In this document: in pieces, positions 59,524 to 64,000 of the stretch
How the letters are laid out: each line of letters opens with the position of its first letter
Numbering within the stretch: position 1 is the first letter of the stretch
Made by a program: the position numbers and the translations under genes
Notes under the pieces: generated by a model
Database searches by the model: none
What the model was told of the DNA's origin: nothing
What the model saw: only the letters and a program-made list of their open reading frames with translations
From: Lineus longissimus
Lineage: Eukaryota; Nemertea; Pilidiophora; Heteronemertea; Lineidae
DNA length: 64,000 nt
Assembly: GCF_910592395.1 (NCBI RefSeq)
Contig: NC_088316.1
Location: 8,372,001 to 8,436,000, forward strand
Direction: 5' to 3'

Positions 59524-61139
59524 GTGATGACTTTTCGGTGGCATACAGACTGAGACCTGCAAAAAACAATACGTTAGAATCAGAGGAGGAGGAAGTACAG
59601 AACATAATTTGCGGACTGAGGGAATTAGAAGCCTTAGTTAATACGGTAAAAGAACATGCAGAAAAGTGTCGATCAAATGTTTCGCTTTCCGTAGCAAAAC
59701 GTTACGGGCTTGGTGTCGAGTTGGTCATTGGCTGCCACAAATGTGGTTATAAATCCAAGCGATGCCCAATGTCTGAGCAGTTTACAAGAGGCCAACGAGG
59801 CCCTAAGCCATATGTAGCAAATGAAATGGCGTCTTTAGCGGCACTAAAAACTAAATGTGGTATTTCTGACGTCGCATTCGTCCTATCAACACTAAATCTT
59901 AAGCCGCCCTGCCTCGACACAATGTATAAAAAATTTGATAAAGCCGCCGAAACTGTAAGAACACTTAATGTAAATGCCATGAAAGAAAATCAGACAATAA
60001 CGAGAAACCTGAAAGGCACACACACTGTGCATGTAGAACTCGACTGTGCGTATAACAACAGAACGCAACAGGGGCATGAAGCTGGCACCCAGGCTTTTTG
60101 TCCACTCATTGACACTGAGGGTGGGTTAGTACTTGAATGTTCCACAGCAAATAAATTGTGTCACAAACCTAATTGTAAGCACATAGAATGCTCCAAAACA
60201 CACGGGACAGATGAGACGATCGCGACTTGCGAGACGAAGCTGGCGGAGGCTAACATGCTGAAATTAGAGAATGGGAACATATTACAAATTGTATCTGTCA
60301 CAAGTGATGCGTGCGCGCAAACAGAGAAAACCGTTAGGACATTTGCACAAAAAAACAAGAGAGAAGTTAAACACTTCCATTGTCTTGTTCACCGACTTAG
60401 GTCGTTTCAGAAAGGGCTAAAAAAAGTCAAACTTACTACAAAGTTGAACCATGGAATGGACAAATCCCTTTTCGTGAAAAAACTGAGCACAGCTATCCGA
60501 AAGCGAATCTACAAAGAAATAAAACGTGCAAAGAAAGGTGACAACGTTGCTGAAACTGTTAAAAACGTCATTGCGTGCTTTCATGGAAACCACTCACACT
60601 GTCACAAACGGTCTCGTGTATGCACACGTCCAGAGATACCGAAATTTCTACCCTACTGTCAATATTTAGAATTGAACGCAACAGACAAGGGCAAGTACGA
60701 GGATGTCATACAAAAGTTTTTCTCGGCCGATCAACTCCAAAAACTCAAAAACAAGTTCACAACAAACAAGTGTGAAAGCCTAAATCATCGAGTGGTTACC
60801 TATGCACCCAAGTGCACAACATACAGCAAGAACTACGACAGTCTGTGTCACTCAGGCATTCATTCAATGTCTTTTGGTACGGGGAAGTCAGCAATTCTGA
60901 TCGTCAGGGCCCTCATGCCAGGGGCAGCAAGGAGGACCCCTTTCCATAAGCATATGAAAAGACTGGACATGCGGTCCTTACATGATGCAAGGCGACAAAG
61001 AGGGGACAAGTACAAAACACAACGATTCTACCATCACAAACGAAAAGACAACAGGCCACTCATGCAACTTGGCAATGTCCATGCCAATCAAGAAATGGCT
61101 GGCATCCACAGCTATGCAGCAAACCCGATTTTGCATTGA
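59430..61139 (+). CDS. Mutator-like transposase (DDE), intact 569-residue frame
   Basis: Catalyses DNA strand cleavage and transfer for a Mutator-like element, by family. The long single frame shows the family landmarks in order: a zinc-type cluster GCHKCGYKSKRC (residues 101-112); HVELDCAYNN (Asp205) and the GHEAGTQAF motif; VTSDACAQ (Asp293); KHFHCLVHRL (314-323); a cysteine-histidine patch HSHCHKRSRVC (388-398); NKCESLNHR (Glu449); and YAPK (458-461). Asp205, Asp293 and Glu449 are my candidates for the DDE triad. The pattern matches the Mutator-like transposase domain found in many invertebrate proteins. The listed start is TTG, not ATG; the frame stays open back to 59385, and a short exon near 59103-59173 may supply the true start by splicing. 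Residues 1-20 are a PDLN-containing repeat encoded by 30-bp units. AATAAA follows at 61171. A convergent nuclease gene lies 115 bp downstream. Confidence 0.85.
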   Translation: MLIPDLNDPPLLIPDLNKRANEDDLRRPTATCDDFSVAYRLRPAKNNTLESEEEEVQNIICGLRELEALVNTVKEHAEKCRSNVSLSVAKRYGLGVELVIGCHKCGYKSKRCPMSEQFTRGQRGPKPYVANEMASLAALKTKCGISDVAFVLSTLNLKPPCLDTMYKKFDKAAETVRTLNVNAMKENQTITRNLKGTHTVHVELDCAYNNRTQQGHEAGTQAFCPLIDTEGGLVLECSTANKLCHKPNCKHIECSKTHGTDETIATCETKLAEANMLKLENGNILQIVSVTSDACAQTEKTVRTFAQKNKREVKHFHCLVHRLRSFQKGLKKVKLTTKLNHGMDKSLFVKKLSTAIRKRIYKEIKRAKKGDNVAETVKNVIACFHGNHSHCHKRSRVCTRPEIPKFLPYCQYLELNATDKGKYEDVIQKFFSADQLQKLKNKFTTNKCESLNHRVVTYAPKCTTYSKNYDSLCHSGIHSMSFGTGKSAILIVRALMPGAARRTPFHKHMKRLDMRSLHDARRQRGDKYKTQRFYHHKRKDNRPLMQLGNVHANQEMAGIHSYAANPILH

Positions 61140-61170
61140 TTTGAAAGAATCAATGAGAAAATTTAACAAT

Positions 61171-61176
61171 AATAAA
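61171..61176 (+). promoter_or_regulatory. Polyadenylation signal AATAAA after the transposase
   Basis: AATAAA lies 32 bp after the transposase stop codon in AT-rich sequence (AATAATAAACTG), in the short gap between the two convergent genes. Confidence 0.55.
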
Positions 61177-61253
61177 CTGTAAATAACAAATGTGAAATAA
61201 CAATTAATATTCAAATATTGTTGTTGAATGAGAATTTTTTGAATGATCTCACC

Positions 61254-61646
61254 TTAATTGAGTATGCAGTCGTTAAAAGTACCATGTCCAAAACACTGGC
61301 TTTCACTGACACAGGTTTTTCTCTGATTGTTCACACACACCGGCTCCATAGACAGATGTTCAATGTTAACACATGTTTTTTTGTGGCAGCGGTGAGATAC
61401 ATGCATATCAGGATTAAATTTTAGGCCGTTGGCAATACAAGAAGTATAATAGTGTAGTCGATGAGCCCTCAGCTGGTACTTCTTGCCACGAATAGATATA
61501 TTCAGTGTGCCGTACCCTTTCGTCGTTTTAGACCCCTTCCATATAGTGCACCCAAGGGGGTCGCCCTCTTGGATATTAATATAAATTCTTTGTCTAATGG
61601 TTTCCAATTCCACATCAGAGAGAGCCAGAGTATAGAACAAAGACAT
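61254..61646 (-). CDS. His-Me finger (I-PpoI-like, His-Cys box) endonuclease, 130 residues
   Basis: A small DNA endonuclease by family. It matches the zinc-binding loop homing-endonuclease pattern: GCTIWKG (Cys33), KGYGTL, LRAHRLHYY (59-67), VSHRCHKKTCVNIEHLSMEP (83-102), CVNNQRKTC (104-112) and CFGHG (118-122) to Cys127. By analogy with I-PpoI, His85 is the candidate catalytic base, Asn106 or Asn107 the metal ligand, Cys33/Cys87/Cys92/His97 the first zinc site and Cys112/Cys118/His121/Cys127 the second. All expected residues are present, the frame is intact and it begins with ATG. The length is close to the roughly 160 residues of I-PpoI, a little shorter at the N-terminus. It faces the Mutator-like transposase inside the same pair of 234-bp direct repeats. 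Its target is unknown. Family assignment is strong; membership of the same mobile unit is inferred. Confidence 0.85.
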   Translation of the reverse strand: MSLFYTLALSDVELETIRQRIYINIQEGDPLGCTIWKGSKTTKGYGTLNISIRGKKYQLRAHRLHYYTSCIANGLKFNPDMHVSHRCHKKTCVNIEHLSMEPVCVNNQRKTCVSESQCFGHGTFNDCILN

Positions 61647-61918
61647 ATTGGCTGAAATAAATCACCTTGATTAAAGTAACTCGACATACTATACCGTTCC
61701 AACTTGACCTGCCCGCCAAGTTTCTACCCAGTTCATCGACATGAATCCCCCCTGGCAACGAGTTCGTGTTGACCTCTCTGTGTTCAAATATCAAACTGAA
61801 CCCAAATAAAGAAGATTTTGTCCCAAAAAACCTCCAATTGATGCTCAGGGATGTTCAAAGTGCATGAATTGCATATTGGAACAGCCGATTTCACATATAT
61901 GTTATTCGCTTAATATAC
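61647..61918 (-). promoter_or_regulatory. Upstream region of the endonuclease gene
   Basis: The 272 bp between the nuclease ATG and the right direct repeat must hold its 5-prime region. No clear TATA or initiator motif is evident. It is AT-rich near 61890-61918. Confidence 0.3.
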
Positions 61919-62152
61919 TTAAGATATATTCAAGTACTTTCAAATCCCTAATTTAACCAATAAAATAAATTTAGAACCAGTAACAACCTGTTATACGAAA
62001 GTTTTATTGAAAGAAAATTGAAAATACAAGCTAAAAATCGTTTTTCTAAAGGCATCCCCATTTGCTTTGTTTCGACTCAGTGCACAATCATCAAGTTCAA
62101 TTCTCATTGGCTGATACAATGTTCATCTATGATGTCATCAGTATCACAACCA
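61919..62152 (+). repeat. 234-bp direct repeat, right copy (DR2)
   Basis: Same sequence as 58778-59011 with two substitutions, starting at TTAA and ending ACCA. Immediately followed by satellite (GAACTATTTCCTTCCAATTT). Preceded by unique sequence, with no MITE. Confidence 0.9.
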
Positions 62153-62862
62153 GAACTATTTCCTTCCAATTTCATAGATATGCTCTACTAATCAATACCC
62201 AGCTCTCCTGTGAAAATCAAAGAAATCGATCTAACCGTTACTTGCCTAGAGGACGTGACAGAACAATTCTGAGGTAAAAAGGAAGACCCCATCAGGTAAA
62301 AAAGGAAGACCCTTGGAAAAAATCATAGAAGGCATTGAAATATTTCCTTCAAATTTCATAGGCATATTCTACTAATCAATATCCAACTCTCCTGAGAAAA
62401 TCAAAGAAATCGATCCAACCATTACTTGCCTACAGGGCGTGACGGAAAAATTCTGAGGTAAAAAAGGAAGACCCCCATCAGGTAAAAAAGGAAGACACCA
62501 TCAGGTAAAAAAGGAAGACACTTGGAAAAAATCATAGAAGGCATTGAAATATTTCCTTCAAATTTCATAGGCATGTTTTACTAATCGTTATCCAACTCTC
62601 CTGAGAAAATCAAAGAAATCGATCCAACCATTACTTGCCTACAGGGCGTGACGGAAAAATTCTGAGGTAAAAAAGTAAGACCCCATCAGGTAAAAAAGGA
62701 AGACCCTGGCAAAAAATCATAGAGGGCATTGAAATATTTCCTTCAAATTTCATAGGCATGTTGTACTAATCAATATCCAACTCTCCTGTGAAAATCAAAT
62801 AAATCGACCCAACCGTTACTTGCCTCCAGGGCTTGATGGAAAGATTCAGAGGTAACAAGAAA
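62153..62862 (-). repeat. Satellite array 3 (about four monomers)
   Basis: Four monomers of the same satellite in the same orientation as array 2, with ATTTCCTTC marks near 62157, 62340, 62549 and 62733. The array breaks down after AGAGGTAACAAGAAATGA. It looks like the continuation of array 2 beyond the inserted 58063-62152 segment, although part of a monomer is missing at the junction. Confidence 0.93.
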
Positions 62863-63176
62863 TGATTTTTAAAAAAACATAGGGCCTTTGTTTTTGATAT
62901 GTAAGAAATTTATTGGTGAATGGAAAAATAAGTTTTTAGTAGGAATTTGGTCGGAAGGCAATGGAAATTACTAGTACTTGTACGGTACTTTTAATGTTTA
63001 TTGTATATCCGAGTGATGAAAATTATGTAACTTTTAAGTTGGAATCGTGTAATGTAATTCAATTAGAAATTGGAATATTGCTTGGTTTCTTTCTGTTGCA
63101 TAGGTTGCAGGGATCCCAGGGTAAAGTTTTTGATTAAACAGTGGAAATGACATGCAGGTTTCAGAAGACTTTGGGT

Positions 63177-63208
63177 TGCACTCCTGGCTGTAAATGTACA
63201 TGACCCAT
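63177..63208 (+). repeat. 32-bp direct repeat, copy 1
   Basis: TGCACTCCTGGCTGTAAATG followed by TACATGACCCAT. It matches 63441-63472 with one substitution. Confidence 0.8.
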
Positions 63209-63440
63209 GTACACCAAAACACGTGATGTGAGTGAGGACAGTACCACTGCATGCTGGCCTGTCATCGTTGGCAGGTCCCTGTTCAAAATTGTGTGACTAG
63301 CCTACATCTTTACATGTTCTTTTTGTCATGCCGAAGTCGTGGTAGAGCTAACACTTTCTTGTGCAGTTTGTGACATAGTCTACTTTAGTACACACCACCA
63401 TGACATGCATTACAAAAACATAGGACTTTTATACATAGAA

Positions 63441-63472
63441 TGCACTGCTGGCTGTAAATGTACATGACCCAT
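63441..63472 (+). repeat. 32-bp direct repeat, copy 2
   Basis: TGCACTGCTGGCTGTAAATG followed by TACATGACCCAT; one substitution relative to 63177-63208, 264 bp away. Confidence 0.8.
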
Positions 63473-64000
63473 TGAAAAGTTCTCGTTCCTTTTCCGCAAC
63501 TCGATTACTTCTGCCTTCTTCCAGGCTATGTGGGGTTACCACGATTTGATTACAAGGACGGAGTCAAAGCCGACACATTTCCAAAATCTTTCTCAAAACT
63601 GTTTATTCAAGCAAAGGCATCCGTATTAAATACAAATTTTCTAACTGCATGCAATTACAAAATTATAAATCTATTCGCATGCTATGAATTAGCAATTTGC
63701 CATGATCGGACAATTTGGACAGCAAATATCTTCCCTAACCCCATTAAAATTATAGTAAACTACGGAACAAACAAAACGTTAAAATCGACTGCTTCTCAAT
63801 AGACAGTCTTTAGGCACGAAATTGCGCATCCCGACAGAGATATTTCTGCTGAATGATACTAAATCATTCGATACACCACGTTAACAATATAATAACTAAT
63901 TCAGTTATTATCCAATTACAAAGATTGCTGTCAAATAGTCCGATATCGCAGCATGCAGAAATAAGATTAAACTCGACGAAATTAAAGGGCCGATATTTTC

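Larger units (their letters stand above)
62863..64000. other. Unique AT-rich stretch, no gene supported
   Basis: No recognised coding region. A 90-codon frame at 63530-63802 has no known motif. Only a small direct repeat is evident. Confidence 0.4.

Noticed and set aside
59182-60358. Several minus-strand open frames of 61-77 codons across the transposase
   Set aside because: They are shadows of the long plus-strand coding frame.
60876-60893. P-loop (GTGKS) in the transposase frame
   Set aside because: No hydrophobic strand-helix context or Walker B. It lies in the C-terminal part of a Mutator-like protein, where a Gly-rich stretch is usual.
59012-61918. Long terminal inverted repeats of a MULE
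   Set aside because: Comparing the left end with the reverse complement of the right end of this interval showed no convincing inverted match; only direct repeats are present.
58778-62152. LTR retrotransposon
   Set aside because: The direct repeats lack TG...CA ends, no primer-binding site or polypurine tract is visible, and the interior encodes a DDE transposase and a nuclease rather than gag-pol.
63530-63802. 90-codon frame near the right end
   Set aside because: No motif, no homology that I recognise, and composition like surrounding AT-rich DNA.

Overview
The window reads as repeat-dominated DNA from a eukaryotic nuclear genome. It has long tandem satellite arrays, cut-and-paste DNA transposons, AATAAA polyadenylation signals, very low gene density and no operons. 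The transposase types (a Mutator-like DDE protein and a DUF7869-like RNase H-fold protein) and the I-PpoI-like His-Me finger nuclease suggest an invertebrate, probably marine. That placement is inference; no host gene or rRNA is present to fix the species.

Layout. (1) 1-30040: satellite array 1, monomers of about 180-270 bp. Each has a roughly 150-bp constant part and 1-6 copies of a 22-23 bp T-rich minirepeat. Monomers are organised into higher-order repeats (3,718 bp, with a shorter version near 3,300 bp). A block of about 9.87 kb at 1-9866 recurs at 19810-29698. (2) 30041-44883: about 14.8 kb of mostly unique DNA. It holds a 209-bp fold-back element, a complete 3.9-kb DNA transposon (31699-35602) with 30-bp terminal inverted repeats, subterminal repeats and a frameshifted DUF7869-like transposase, a family of about 587-bp tandem repeats (35834-38690), and a few unrecognised open frames. 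(3) 44884-58062: satellite array 2, the same satellite family in the opposite orientation, as a distinct subfamily. (4) 58063-62152: an insertion inside the inverted array. It starts with a 711-bp MITE bounded by TTGA/TTAA, followed by a cassette with 234-bp direct repeats at both ends that encodes a 569-residue Mutator-like transposase and, convergently, a 130-residue His-Me finger (I-PpoI-like) endonuclease. (5) 62153-62862: satellite array 3, same orientation as array 2. (6) 62863-64000: no recognised feature apart from a small direct repeat.

The most interesting object is the nuclease-plus-transposase cassette at 58778-62152. Both reading frames look undamaged and keep their expected catalytic and zinc residues. 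The second is the 3.9-kb element, which ties a DUF7869-type protein to defined transposon ends. I saw no rRNA, tRNA or CRISPR array.
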